In this document: positions 44,196 through 53,035 of the stretch, piece by piece
Position numbering within the stretch: position 1 is the stretch's first letter
How the letters are laid out: the number at the start of each line of letters is the position of its first letter
Assembly (NCBI RefSeq): GCF_023516555.1
Contig: NZ_JAMGBD010000001.1
Location: 682,001 to 746,000, forward strand
Length of the DNA stretch: 64,000 nt
Origin: Sphingomonas alba
Lineage (GTDB): Bacteria > Pseudomonadota > Alphaproteobacteria > Sphingomonadales > Sphingomonadaceae
Direction: 5' to 3'
Notes under the pieces: generated by a model
The model's database searches: none
What the model saw: only the letters and a program-made list of their open reading frames with translations
What the model was told of the DNA's origin: nothing
Made by a program: the position numbers and the translations under genes

Positions 44196-44221
44196 GTAAC
44201 CCTTGATCGGCCCTCGGCGAA
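44196..44221 (+). promoter_or_regulatory. SigF-type promoter of thioredoxin-ccdA operon
   Basis: GTAACC (44196-44201), 16 bases, CGAA (44218-44221); exact match, 98 bases before the thioredoxin ATG. Confidence 0.83.
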
Positions 44222-44263
44222 CTTGTGGAAGCGACACGCCCCATCTCGAAAGAGACGTCGCCG

Positions 44264-44295
44264 CGCCGCCAGCGCTCCCTTCGGCGCTGGCGGCG
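44264..44295 (+). promoter_or_regulatory. Leader hairpin of thioredoxin operon
   Basis: A perfect 12-base GC stem (44264-44275 with 44284-44295) with loop TCCCTTCG sits in the 98-base leader, 24 bases before the ATG. It leaves the AAAGG ribosome-binding site free. Possible stability or regulatory element. Confidence 0.5.
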
Positions 44296-44319
44296 TGCCC
44301 TCCCTTCAAAGGCAAAGCG

Positions 44320-44706
44320 ATGCGAGTAACCAATATCATTTTGGCTGTCCTGGCGATGACGGCTTCAGCAGACGTCCAGGCTAATGGCTTCCGCAGCTTC
44401 GAGCCTTCGACATTCGCAACGATTCAACAGCACCAGTCGCCAGCCATCGTCTTTGTGCACGCCACATGGTGCCCGATCTGCAAATCGCAGGAGGCAACCA
44501 TCAAGAAGCTCCTGGCGACACCCCGGTTCAAGAATGTCTCGGTGCTGACAATCGACTTCGATTCTCAAAAGCAGCTGTGGCAGAAGTTCGGCGCCACCGC
44601 TCAATCGACGATCATTGGCTTTCATGGACGCCGCGAGACATCGCGACTGGCCTACGAAACAGATCCCGCCAAGATCGAGGCCGTGCTGGCCTCGACCCTG
44701 CGTTAG
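44320..44706 (+). CDS. Secreted thioredoxin-fold protein
   Basis: A 128-residue protein with a signal peptide (MRVTNIILAVLAMTASADVQA) and a thioredoxin domain with WCPIC (about residues 50-54). Unlike full thioredoxins it has no obvious cis-Pro strand of standard spacing, only AQSTIIGFHG. It is followed after three bases by ccdA and so probably receives electrons from it in the periplasm. AAAGG ribosome-binding site. Confidence 0.85.
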   Translation: MRVTNIILAVLAMTASADVQANGFRSFEPSTFATIQQHQSPAIVFVHATWCPICKSQEATIKKLLATPRFKNVSVLTIDFDSQKQLWQKFGATAQSTIIGFHGRRETSRLAYETDPAKIEAVLASTLR

Positions 44707-44709
44707 CCG

Positions 44710-45438
44710 ATGGCGACCCCGCTGCTGAGCCCGATCCTAGCATTTGGAGCCGGGTCGCTAACCATCCTGTCGCCGTGCGTGCTGCCGCTCGTCCCGGTTG
44801 TGCTTGGGTCGGCGGCTCAGAAACATCGCCTTGGGCCAGTTGCGTTAGCCCTGGGGCTGATCATCAGCTTTACCTTGGTCGGGTTCGTGCTCGCCGTTTT
44901 CGGAACCAAGCTCGGAGTGACGGCCGAACAAGTGCGCAAAGTCGGCGCCGCCATCCTGATCTTGGCCGGTGCGTATCTCGCGCACCCTGCGCTGCAAGAC
45001 CAGGTCGCCGTTCGCGCCGCGCCGCTTGTTGCCTGGGCCGGTGACCGCCAGCTGGCTATCGACGGCTCCGGCCTCCACAGCCAGTTCGGCATTGGCGCGT
45101 TACTGGGTGTCGTCTGGAGCCCATGCGTTGGCCCCACTCTCGGCGCCGCGATCGCGCTCGCCGCGCAAGGGCGCGATCTTGGATCCGTCGCGTTGACCAT
45201 GGCGGCTTTTGGAACCGGCATTGCTGCAGCACTTCTGGTAATCGCCTTCCTAGGCCGGTCACTATTCAATCGGGTTCGGGGAAGTCTTTCTGGAACGGCG
45301 AAAAGCGGTAAGACGATCCTGGGCTGGGTTCTGCTAGCGGTTGGAATTGCAATTCTAACCGGTGTTGATCGCTTGATCGAAGCCGCGTTCCTCGCTCATG
45401 CGCCGGACTGGCTGATCGCGATCACGACCACATTGTGA
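44710..45438 (+). CDS. CcdA-type membrane thiol transporter
   Basis: A 242-residue protein with six predicted membrane helices and the two redox cysteines in LTILSPCVLPLVP and VVWSPCVGPTLG. CcdA proteins pass electrons from cytoplasmic thioredoxin to periplasmic thiol proteins. Here the partner is encoded immediately upstream. It overlaps the FMN reductase by four bases. A second CcdA domain lies 3 kb away in the DipZ-like fusion, so this region has two parallel systems. Confidence 0.92.
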   Translation: MATPLLSPILAFGAGSLTILSPCVLPLVPVVLGSAAQKHRLGPVALALGLIISFTLVGFVLAVFGTKLGVTAEQVRKVGAAILILAGAYLAHPALQDQVAVRAAPLVAWAGDRQLAIDGSGLHSQFGIGALLGVVWSPCVGPTLGAAIALAAQGRDLGSVALTMAAFGTGIAAALLVIAFLGRSLFNRVRGSLSGTAKSGKTILGWVLLAVGIAILTGVDRLIEAAFLAHAPDWLIAITTTL

Positions 45439-46019
45439 GGGATAGGCTGGTGGCCACTGGCAGTCGACAGCTACACATTCTCGGCCTGTGCGGTAGTCTG
45501 AGGGCGAGCTCCATCAACCGCGCCATTCTGGAAGCGGCGCGTCTCCTTGCCCCAACGCCTATTGGGCGCCTGTCGATCGTGGACGGCTCTGTTGCCCCTC
45601 ATTTCAATCCGGATCTCGACGAACCTGGACGCATGCCGCGAGCGGCCGCCGATTGGCGGGACCTCGTCCAGTCGGCAGATGGGGTGGTCATCAGCATGCC
45701 TGAATATGCTGGCGGAGTACCCGGCGCCTTCAAGAACAGCCTGGATTGGCTTGCGGGCTCGACAGCAATCTATCAGAAACCCGTGGCCATATTTGCCGCG
45801 TCAAATCGTGGTGCCGCCGCACAGAAATCCCTGGCGTCCATCCTCGAAATGCTTGGAACCGATATTGTCGTCGCTTCATGCGTTAATCTCGGCATCAACG
45901 GAGCGGAGGCTACGGCCCGCGGCCTAACGGCCGACCAGGGGATTTCCACCACTATTAGAGCGGCGCTGGGTACGCTTGTGGATCACATCCAGTCCCAGGG
46001 CGAAATTCTAGTGGAATGA
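45435..46019 (+). CDS. NADPH-dependent FMN reductase
   Basis: A 194-residue flavodoxin-like protein: LGLCGSLRASSINRAIL is the phosphate-binding loop of the NADPH-dependent FMN reductase family, and SMPEYAGGVPGAFKNSLDWL the flavin-binding motif. It could generate reduced flavin or reduce quinones or metals. The GTG at 45435 overlaps ccdA; a GTG at 45450 is an alternative. Last gene of the SigF-type thioredoxin operon. Confidence 0.9.
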   Translation: MRDRLVATGSRQLHILGLCGSLRASSINRAILEAARLLAPTPIGRLSIVDGSVAPHFNPDLDEPGRMPRAAADWRDLVQSADGVVISMPEYAGGVPGAFKNSLDWLAGSTAIYQKPVAIFAASNRGAAAQKSLASILEMLGTDIVVASCVNLGINGAEATARGLTADQGISTTIRAALGTLVDHIQSQGEILVE

Positions 46020-46084
46020 CCTCATCACATCGACCAATGATCAAACAATATTCGTCCGAATGATCTAACTGGCAGGGCAGTTTA

Positions 46085-46564
46085 GTGATCGATGAACGGC
46101 AAATAGAGAGAATTCGAGTTCCAGATCTAAGGGCCTATCTATCTGGATTCTGGCAGATCGATCGCGTGTTTCTGGACAGACACAGATCCATTCGTGGCAC
46201 AATGGCAGGCCACGCACATTTCGCCGAGGACGGCGATTCGCTGAAATATAGTGAGCGGGGCTCATTGAGCTTCGGCGACTATGAAGGAGATGCCGAACAA
46301 CATCTCGGCGTAGAATTCACTGAAGGCGTCGCTCGAGCGTCCGTATGCTTTCGCGACGGGCGGCCGTTCTACTCGCTCGACCTGTCGGAGGGTTGGTCTG
46401 TGGTGTCACATGTCTGCGGCGCGGACCGCTACGAAGGCCGATTTTTCGCTTTTGATCACCTCCACTGGCAATCGACCTGGGAGGTTTCCGGTCCGCGGAA
46501 AAATCTACAGATAGTGACGCAATACGCGCGACGGTCCGGGCAGAAGCTCGCCGAGGCCGCGTAA
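46085..46564 (+). CDS. DUF6314-family protein
   Basis: A 159-residue protein with the DUF6314 look: LSGFWQIDRVFLDRHRSIRGTMAGHAHF, LKYSERGSLSFG and HVCGADRYEGRFFAFDHLHWQSTWEVSGPRKNLQIVTQY. Probably a beta-barrel, lipocalin-like fold that binds a small ligand. Start is a GTG at 46085. No function is known. Confidence 0.75.
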   Translation: MIDERQIERIRVPDLRAYLSGFWQIDRVFLDRHRSIRGTMAGHAHFAEDGDSLKYSERGSLSFGDYEGDAEQHLGVEFTEGVARASVCFRDGRPFYSLDLSEGWSVVSHVCGADRYEGRFFAFDHLHWQSTWEVSGPRKNLQIVTQYARRSGQKLAEAA

Positions 46565-46637
46565 CGTCGAGCCTGACCAGCCCCGGCGCCTCCTGCCAAT
46601 CCATCTTTTGTCACCCTCTCAGATCCGAAAGTTCAAC

Positions 46638-47213
46638 ATGACATTCGCACCACGCTCACCTCAGCTCGTACGGCAGGTCGAACTCGGCCGTGCACTTCAG
46701 GGGGCGATTGCCCTCGTATTGGGAAGTTCACTCCTTTGGGCATCTGCCAAGGTGCAAGTGCCTTTCTGGCCGGTCCCGATGACCATGCAGACTTACGTGA
46801 TCCTCTTGCTGGGCCCCTTGCTCGGCTGGAGGCTGGGCGCAGCCGTCGTGCTCACCTATCTGGCGGAGGGCGCAATTGGGCTTCCGGTGTTCGCGGGGCA
46901 CGCGAATGGTTTGGGGCTTGGATATTTTGCCGGGCCGACTGCAGGTTACCTTGTGGGCTATCTTGCGGCGGTCGTCTTGGCCGGCACACTGGCGGAGCGT
47001 GGCTGGGACCGATCTATTGGCGGCAATTTTCTGACACTGCTCGTTGCCGAAATCACGATTCTGGTACTCGGATGCACGTGGCTGGCAACCACCTACGGGT
47101 GGGAGACCGCTCTTTCTGTCGGCCTGTGGCCTTTCCTGCTCGGAGATTGCCTGAAGCTTGCTCTGGCCGTCGGGACCCTATCGGCCTTGAATCGGCGCAA
47201 GCAGCTCAAATAA
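46638..47213 (+). CDS. bioY: Biotin transporter BioY
   Basis: A 191-residue S-component with about five to six membrane helices and BioY signatures: WASAKVQVPFWPVPMTMQTYVILLLG, YLAEGAIGLPVFAG and GPTAGYLVGYLAA. Binds biotin with high affinity and may work with a shared ECF energising module; none is in the window. ATG at 46638 follows a short gap after the DUF6314 gene. Confidence 0.93.
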   Translation: MTFAPRSPQLVRQVELGRALQGAIALVLGSSLLWASAKVQVPFWPVPMTMQTYVILLLGPLLGWRLGAAVVLTYLAEGAIGLPVFAGHANGLGLGYFAGPTAGYLVGYLAAVVLAGTLAERGWDRSIGGNFLTLLVAEITILVLGCTWLATTYGWETALSVGLWPFLLGDCLKLALAVGTLSALNRRKQLK

Positions 47214-47272
47214 GTCTTCCGTAAGACGCGATGGAACGATGCGCCAGATAACTTTGTCAGGATCGATCAAAT

Positions 47273-47302
47273 GGTGGGGGCCGACAACCACGGACCCCCA
47301 CC
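47273..47302. terminator. Bidirectional hairpin between bioY and autotransporter
   Basis: GGTGGGGG (47273-47280) pairs with CCCCCACC (47295-47302); an inner CCG/CGG extends the stem. It lies between convergent genes and probably ends transcription from both sides. Confidence 0.6.
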
Positions 47303-47356
47303 CAATGTACCGGCGCGCTACGTGGCCAAGGTACTCGATGGCCCGTAGGCGCCCGA

Positions 47357-50300
47357 CTAAAGGCCGATGTGAAGGCTGGCGCGCGCCGTAATACCAACCT
47401 TGTCCTCACGGTCCTCGGCGCCGAGTTCGCCCGCAACCTGGAAGGCCGAATTGCCGCCGATGGCCCTCAGGCGCGCGACCCATCCGCTCTTCCGGTCCTC
47501 TGGAGTCAGCGTGAAGCTCTCGCCATCGTCAAAGCGGGCGGTGGTATCGCCAAGCGAACCACCGACGATCTGCCGCCAGCCGCCTTCCGCTTCCACGCGA
47601 AGGAAGTCTGCATCCTGATCCTCTGCGCCAAGCTCGAAGCCGCCGACCATCAGCCCGTTGACGGCCAACTCGTCGCTGGTCCGCTTGTCCACGCTCAGGT
47701 CGAGCGCGCTGCCGCCGCCTTCCTCTTGGTAGCTGTCTTCGCTCAGGTGGTAATATTCCACGCTCGCGGACGGACGGACGAAGAACAGCCCGGACCACAG
47801 TTGCTGGCTCGCGTTCGCCGAGGCCGAGTAGAGTGAGCCATTCCAGTCACCCTTGATCGTCTTGTCGATCGCATCGGTGCCGGATCCGGAACGGAAGAAC
47901 CTTTCGCCGTTGAAGTTGATGAATGAATAGCTGCCTCGCGCTCCAAGGTGGAGGCCGTTCGAATCGAAACGCCAGTGGGCCGCGATGGAATATTGGTTGG
48001 CCCTGACCGTGTTATCGGTCGCCTTGTCGTCGTCCTTGCCGGAGAGGTAGGCGAGCGACAGGCCGGCCTTGCCAAAACCGGTGTCGATCTCGGCACCGCC
48101 GCTCATTCCCCAGCCGCCGATCTTGTATCCGGCCGTGTCGCCGATGCTCTTTGACGAGCCCCACGCGACCTGGCTGAACCAATAACCCCATTTGCCTTCA
48201 TCCTTGTAGGGAGCCTTGGGATCATTGAGGGTGCGGGCCAGCGTTCGGTCGCCCAATGTCACTGCTTCGAAGGTGCCGCCGGCATGTTCGGGCAACAATT
48301 GCCGCAGCGTACCGATGAATTCGTCCTGGGTCCGGATCGCAAGGAAGCTGTCGCCGATATCATCGTCGGTGGTCAGCGCCTGGAAGATCGCGTCATAAGC
48401 CGAGCTTTCGGAGCGATTGAGTCCCAGCTCGGTGGTGCTTTTCCGACTAATGTCGACCGCGACCTGGTTGCCCGTGATCGCCAACGACCCCTTGTAAAGG
48501 AATGGGAGGAAATCGGTGCTGGCGGTAAGGTTGCTGCCACCCGTCAGCGTTCCGGCGGTGATGACGACGAAATGCCCCTCGGCGTCAGCAAGATCGGCGA
48601 CATTCAGCTGCAGTTTCGAGCCGGCCGCGAAGCTCGCGGTGCCACTGACATTCAGCTGGCTGGAGGCACCCGGCGTCTTGTCCAACGTGACTGCCAGCAC
48701 ACCGCCGTCGGTTACATTCAATGACGCGATGTCTGCGGTCTTTACGACGCCGAAAGTACCCTTCTGGACGTTGATCGTGAGGCCGGTCGCGTTGCTCAGC
48801 TGGCCGGCAAAACCCGATGTCCCGCCGATCGTCAGCGTGTCGGCGCCACCGCCGAAATCGACGTTACCGTTGAAGAGGGAGGTCCCGCCGAGAGTGATTA
48901 TGTCATTGCCGGCACCGAACGTCAGCTTGCCTGCGCCGATCGCATCGCCCGAAAGCAGGAACTTGTTATCGCCTCCGCCGAAAGCAACGTCGCCTGTGAT
49001 CTTGCCGTCGGCAATGTCGAGAGTGTCGCTGCCGCTGCCGAATTTGATATCCCCGGTGATCGAAGGGGCGGCAAAACCAGCGGCTACGACCGTCTGTTTC
49101 ACAGTCACGCCCGCGCCATTGGCGCTGACGTCGATGGCAACGTTGCGACCCGAGCCGACCGCCGCGCCCGAAGCGGAAATCGAGCCGCTGTTTTCAATCA
49201 GGCCCACGGTCCCCGACTTGTCCGAGATGGCGAGAGCAGTACCGTTCGCGCCCGTCGTTGCCTTGATCGAACCACTATTGCGCAGGATTGGCAGGCTTCC
49301 GCCGACATCGATGCCGACGGCGGTCGCAACCGACTGGGCGGTGTTTCCACTAGTCGCCGAAATTCCTCCAGCATTGCGCAGCTCCGGAGTGCTCGCACCG
49401 GCGCCGAGCCGAAGGGCGGTCGCGGCTCGGTCAAGGGATGCGGCGTTGACGGACCCCGTCACTCCAATGCCGTTGGCGATCGATACCGTCCCGCCCAAGC
49501 CGCCAATCTGTACGGCATTGCCGTCCACGCCCGCATAGACGCCGCTGCCAAGCACGGCGCCTTCGATGATGAGGCCGAAGCCCGTCCCCGTCCCCTGCGT
49601 CGCGCCGATATTGATCGCGCCGGCCGCGCCGATCCTTAGCGCCGGAGCTGCGCCGAAGGACTGGATGTTGGCATTGCCTTCCTTGGCATCTTCGATGCCG
49701 TCATCATCCTCATCATTGTCGGTGGTGCTCGTGTCCTTTGGCGCCACAGCCAAAATGATCCCCTTGGCGACGTTGCCTTCAATTGAAACGGCGGTTCCGC
49801 CCTGAAGCAGATCGTCCGCGTCCAGTTTGCTTGGATCGGCGGGTGCAGTCGTAAAGCGATATCCGGTGGCACGAATTGTGCCCTGCAGGACCATGGCGCC
49901 TCCAACGTCGCCGGTGGACCGGACCGCAACACTGTTCTGCCCCTGAACACTAATATCGCCCGCGAGGCGGACGTTACCTGTAACACCGGCGAGCTCGACG
50001 CCGACGCCGTTGTTTCCCAAAACCGACGTCTTGCCGTCGTGGCTGAAATTACCTGTCAGGGCCCCGCCGAGCTTGATGCCGGCACTGTCATTCCCCTCGA
50101 CCGTGATCGTGCCGGTGCTTGTGACAACGATATCGCCGGTCATGGCACCGTTGGTGCGGATGCCGACGCGGCCGGTGCCGGTGGCGAATGGACCGTCCAG
50201 GTCTCCGTCATTATCGGCATCGGTTGGAGTGAAGGACTCATCGACGATGACCTTGCCACTCAGCGTGATGCCGCTGGTAACGCCTGCCGCCACATCGACT

Positions 50301-50560
50301 CCAGCGACGTTGTTGACGTTGCCGATCTGGATCGTGCCCTGGTTGTTCAGCTTGTGATTGCTGTCGATGATGACTCCGCCACTGGCATTGCCGTTTACGA
50401 CACCGGTCGAGTTGATCAGAATGTCGTCCGGCGTTCCCCCGGGTGTTTTGACCGTCGAGGTCCGGATCGGGCCGGTCACTGTGTTCGAAATAGTCGTTTC
50501 CGCGACGGCCGGAGCGGCCAGAATGACGAGGCAGGTCGAAGTGAGCAGCAGGTGTCGCAT
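47357..50560 (-). CDS. Autotransporter with beta-helix passenger
   Basis: A 1067-residue type V secretion protein: signal peptide (MRHLLLTSTCLVILAAPAVA), a passenger of about 700 residues with parallel beta-helix repeats (GNDIITLGG, GSGSDTLDIADG, NSGSIKATTG) and a C-terminal autotransporter beta-barrel of about 280 residues starting near GKWGYWFSQVAWGSSKS and ending in the family-type RASLHIGL. The passenger carries an acidic insert (TTDNDEDDDGIEDAKEGN) that looks like a calcium-binding repeat. The ATG at 50560 is preferred over a longer start because the signal peptide begins there. Confidence 0.9.
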   Translation of the reverse strand: MRHLLLTSTCLVILAAPAVAETTISNTVTGPIRTSTVKTPGGTPDDILINSTGVVNGNASGGVIIDSNHKLNNQGTIQIGNVNNVAGVDVAAGVTSGITLSGKVIVDESFTPTDADNDGDLDGPFATGTGRVGIRTNGAMTGDIVVTSTGTITVEGNDSAGIKLGGALTGNFSHDGKTSVLGNNGVGVELAGVTGNVRLAGDISVQGQNSVAVRSTGDVGGAMVLQGTIRATGYRFTTAPADPSKLDADDLLQGGTAVSIEGNVAKGIILAVAPKDTSTTDNDEDDDGIEDAKEGNANIQSFGAAPALRIGAAGAINIGATQGTGTGFGLIIEGAVLGSGVYAGVDGNAVQIGGLGGTVSIANGIGVTGSVNAASLDRAATALRLGAGASTPELRNAGGISATSGNTAQSVATAVGIDVGGSLPILRNSGSIKATTGANGTALAISDKSGTVGLIENSGSISASGAAVGSGRNVAIDVSANGAGVTVKQTVVAAGFAAPSITGDIKFGSGSDTLDIADGKITGDVAFGGGDNKFLLSGDAIGAGKLTFGAGNDIITLGGTSLFNGNVDFGGGADTLTIGGTSGFAGQLSNATGLTINVQKGTFGVVKTADIASLNVTDGGVLAVTLDKTPGASSQLNVSGTASFAAGSKLQLNVADLADAEGHFVVITAGTLTGGSNLTASTDFLPFLYKGSLAITGNQVAVDISRKSTTELGLNRSESSAYDAIFQALTTDDDIGDSFLAIRTQDEFIGTLRQLLPEHAGGTFEAVTLGDRTLARTLNDPKAPYKDEGKWGYWFSQVAWGSSKSIGDTAGYKIGGWGMSGGAEIDTGFGKAGLSLAYLSGKDDDKATDNTVRANQYSIAAHWRFDSNGLHLGARGSYSFINFNGERFFRSGSGTDAIDKTIKGDWNGSLYSASANASQQLWSGLFFVRPSASVEYYHLSEDSYQEEGGGSALDLSVDKRTSDELAVNGLMVGGFELGAEDQDADFLRVEAEGGWRQIVGGSLGDTTARFDDGESFTLTPEDRKSGWVARLRAIGGNSAFQVAGELGAEDREDKVGITARASLHIGL

Positions 50561-50657
50561 AAATCCCCATGAGTCCGACGAGGGGCGTGCCCACCGGTCG
50601 GCGGACACGCTTTCAGACGGTCAGACGGAGCCGCGGCCCGCTTGCCTTGAATCTTTT

Positions 50658-53033
50658 TTAGAAGGTGAGTTCGAAGCCTAGCCGGGCGGTGCGCGGCCTT
50701 AGCGGCGTGATCTGGTCTTCGCTGGTGGCGATAGGAGCGCCAAAGGCGAAGCGATTTCCGACTTCGTCGGTCAGGTTGGTGACGGTCAGCGACAGCGCCC
50801 TTCGGGCGTCGGCCAATCGCAGCACGACGCCGGAATCGACATATTGTCCCTGCTTTTCGCCGAGGTGCTGACCGACGCCAAGCCGCGAATGCCCGACGTA
50901 ACGTGCATAAGCATTGGCCTGAAGAGTCCAGTCGGCCGCCACCTTCGTCTTCCAGTCGATCGCCCCCCGCGCAACAACGCGCGCGATATTGGGGATCGCC
51001 ATGGATTCCGCATCGCTGGTGGCAAGCAAGAAACGAAGCATATCGGTAGGTCGAGTAACCCTTCCGTCATTCCAGGCGAGCCCGGCCTCCAGCCTCAATC
51101 CATCTGCAAGCCGCACTCCGCCATTTAAGGTAATCGTCCAAACTCGACCGTCCCCGATATTGTCGGTCACCGGTAGGCCCGAAGGGTCGAGAAAGTCGGC
51201 CTGGATATCCCGCCAGTGACTCAATGTCGCATTGGCCTGGAGGTCGAAGCGATCATGGCCGGGCAGGCCGTAGCGCATGCCTAGCTCGGCGGTGCCAAGG
51301 TGATCGTTGCGGTACACGCGAACCGTATCGTTGGCGATCGACAGGCCGCCCGGACGAAAGCCCTGCTGGTAACGGGCATAAACAGTCAGCCCGTCCAGCG
51401 GGCGCACCAGCAAGGATGCAGAAGGCAGGAAGCGGTGCTCCTTGCGGTCAGCGTCCTGTGCCTGAAGCTGAGCGAATGCGAAGGGGCTGAGATGCTGGCC
51501 CGATCCCGAGAGGGAGGATCGCGTGTAGCGGCCGCCGATGCTGGCCTCGATGCCCGGCGTAAGCTCGAGCCCCAATTCGCCATATAGCGTTGTTTCTCGG
51601 ACCTTATTCTCGACACCTGAGAGGTCGACCTTGACGCCGCCTTCGAGCAGGTCGCGCGCAACCTCATAGCGATTCGAAACCGTGCTGAAGCCCAGGAGCC
51701 AGCTGAAGCCGCCAGCCATGGGCCGCCACACTCGCGTCTCATTGCTCACGGCCCGGGCGAGGCTGTGCTGGCCCAAGCGGCGGATACGGTCATCGATCGA
51801 TGCGTCGAAATTCTCGTCGACGTCCTGCCGAGTGGCGCCCGTCGTCGAGCGAAATCGAATGGCGCCAGTGTCTTTGCGGACGACCAATCCGGCCAAGGCG
51901 AAATCGGATCCGAAAGGCTGGTCGACCAAGCTTTCGCGCGACAGGCGCTTGCCATGCTTGTCTGCATATTGGCTGTCGTCGCCATCAATGTGCTGGGCGA
52001 TGCCAACGGTATCGACGAACCAGCCCGGGGCCAGCTCGGCGCTCAGGATCGCGCGGCCGCCGGTCGTGTCGATGTTGTTGATATCTTTCCTGCCGGTAGC
52101 AGGATTATCGATATAGCCGCCCTCTTGGGCCCGATAAGCGGTGGCCCGCAATGCGACGGCGGGTCCCAAAGGCAGGTTCACTGTGCCTGATGCATCATAT
52201 CCAGGCTCGCCATGCCACGTGACGGAAGCACCGCTGGCGATCGTGCCGCCGGTCTCACCGAATATCGGCAAGTTGGGCTTCAGAAGGACGATGCCGCCGA
52301 GTGCGCCCGAGCCGTACAAAGTGCCCTGTGGGCCCTCAAGCACTTCGACCGAGGCAATATCAACCAGCCTCAAGTCGGGATCGGGCCCGCTGTAGCCAGT
52401 GCGAAGGTCGCCGAAATATTGCCCGACGGGCGACTGGGTCGGGCCGCTGAAGCTGGAATCGGCGATGCCGCGGATGAAGAGCTTGTTCCGACCGGCGCCG
52501 AGGTGGGTCGAAGAAAAGCCGACGCTGCGCGCCTCGATCGCCTCAGTGCCGGCAACGCCCAAAGGCGTGAATTCCCTGCCGTCGATCCGTTCCCATTGTC
52601 CGGGAAAATGCTTGAGCGACGTGTCGCGCTTGCTGGCGTGGACGATGACGTCTTCGGACGGTGATTCAGGTTGTGCAGCAACTGCCGAGGCCTTCCTGGG
52701 GACAGCAGGGACGCTCTTCGGCTCCTGAGGCGGTCGCGCCGCGGCGGCAAGCAGGTACGAATTCGCGCCGACCTTGGTCAGTTTGAGCCCGCTTGACGAT
52801 GCAAGTCGGTTCAGCGCCTGACCGGCGTCCATCCGCCCTCGAATCGCTGCAGTCCGGCGCTGCAGCAGCTTGCGATCCGGGATGGAAATGCTGACGCCAG
52901 CCTGTCTGCCGATGGCGAACGCCGACTGTCCGACCGTCCCCGCCGGGACATCGATCGGATATGAAACTGCTAAAGCGGCAGAGGGGAGGACGAGCGCGGC
53001 AATGAACGACGCACCGACAAACAGCCCGCGAAT
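50658..53033 (-). CDS. TonB-dependent receptor with STN domain (ATT start)
   Basis: A 791-residue FecA-type receptor: signal peptide (GLFVGASFIAALVLPSAALA), STN signalling domain (about residues 25-100; PIDVPAGTVGQSAFAIGRQ), plug (about 130-240; LFIRGIADSSFSG, VEVLEGPQGTLYGSGALGG) and a 22-strand barrel ending in RTARLGFELTF. The ligand is unknown. No ATG, GTG or TTG includes the signal peptide; an ATT at 53033, eight bases after GGGAGGAAGG, fits best. The first ATG at 52832 would delete the signal and half the STN domain. It follows fecR by two bases. Confidence 0.8.
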   Translation of the reverse strand: MRGLFVGASFIAALVLPSAALAVSYPIDVPAGTVGQSAFAIGRQAGVSISIPDRKLLQRRTAAIRGRMDAGQALNRLASSSGLKLTKVGANSYLLAAAARPPQEPKSVPAVPRKASAVAAQPESPSEDVIVHASKRDTSLKHFPGQWERIDGREFTPLGVAGTEAIEARSVGFSSTHLGAGRNKLFIRGIADSSFSGPTQSPVGQYFGDLRTGYSGPDPDLRLVDIASVEVLEGPQGTLYGSGALGGIVLLKPNLPIFGETGGTIASGASVTWHGEPGYDASGTVNLPLGPAVALRATAYRAQEGGYIDNPATGRKDINNIDTTGGRAILSAELAPGWFVDTVGIAQHIDGDDSQYADKHGKRLSRESLVDQPFGSDFALAGLVVRKDTGAIRFRSTTGATRQDVDENFDASIDDRIRRLGQHSLARAVSNETRVWRPMAGGFSWLLGFSTVSNRYEVARDLLEGGVKVDLSGVENKVRETTLYGELGLELTPGIEASIGGRYTRSSLSGSGQHLSPFAFAQLQAQDADRKEHRFLPSASLLVRPLDGLTVYARYQQGFRPGGLSIANDTVRVYRNDHLGTAELGMRYGLPGHDRFDLQANATLSHWRDIQADFLDPSGLPVTDNIGDGRVWTITLNGGVRLADGLRLEAGLAWNDGRVTRPTDMLRFLLATSDAESMAIPNIARVVARGAIDWKTKVAADWTLQANAYARYVGHSRLGVGQHLGEKQGQYVDSGVVLRLADARRALSLTVTNLTDEVGNRFAFGAPIATSEDQITPLRPRTARLGFELTF

Positions 53034-53035
53034 CG

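Noticed and set aside
44106-44339. Minus-strand frame over the thioredoxin leader
   Set aside because: It overlaps the SigF-type promoter, the hairpin and the start of a supported gene, and has no ribosome-binding site.
51055-51080. GTAACC-N16-CGAG on the plus strand inside the TonB receptor gene
   Set aside because: One mismatch, antisense within a coding region, with no gene start behind it. Fits the number of chance one-mismatch copies.
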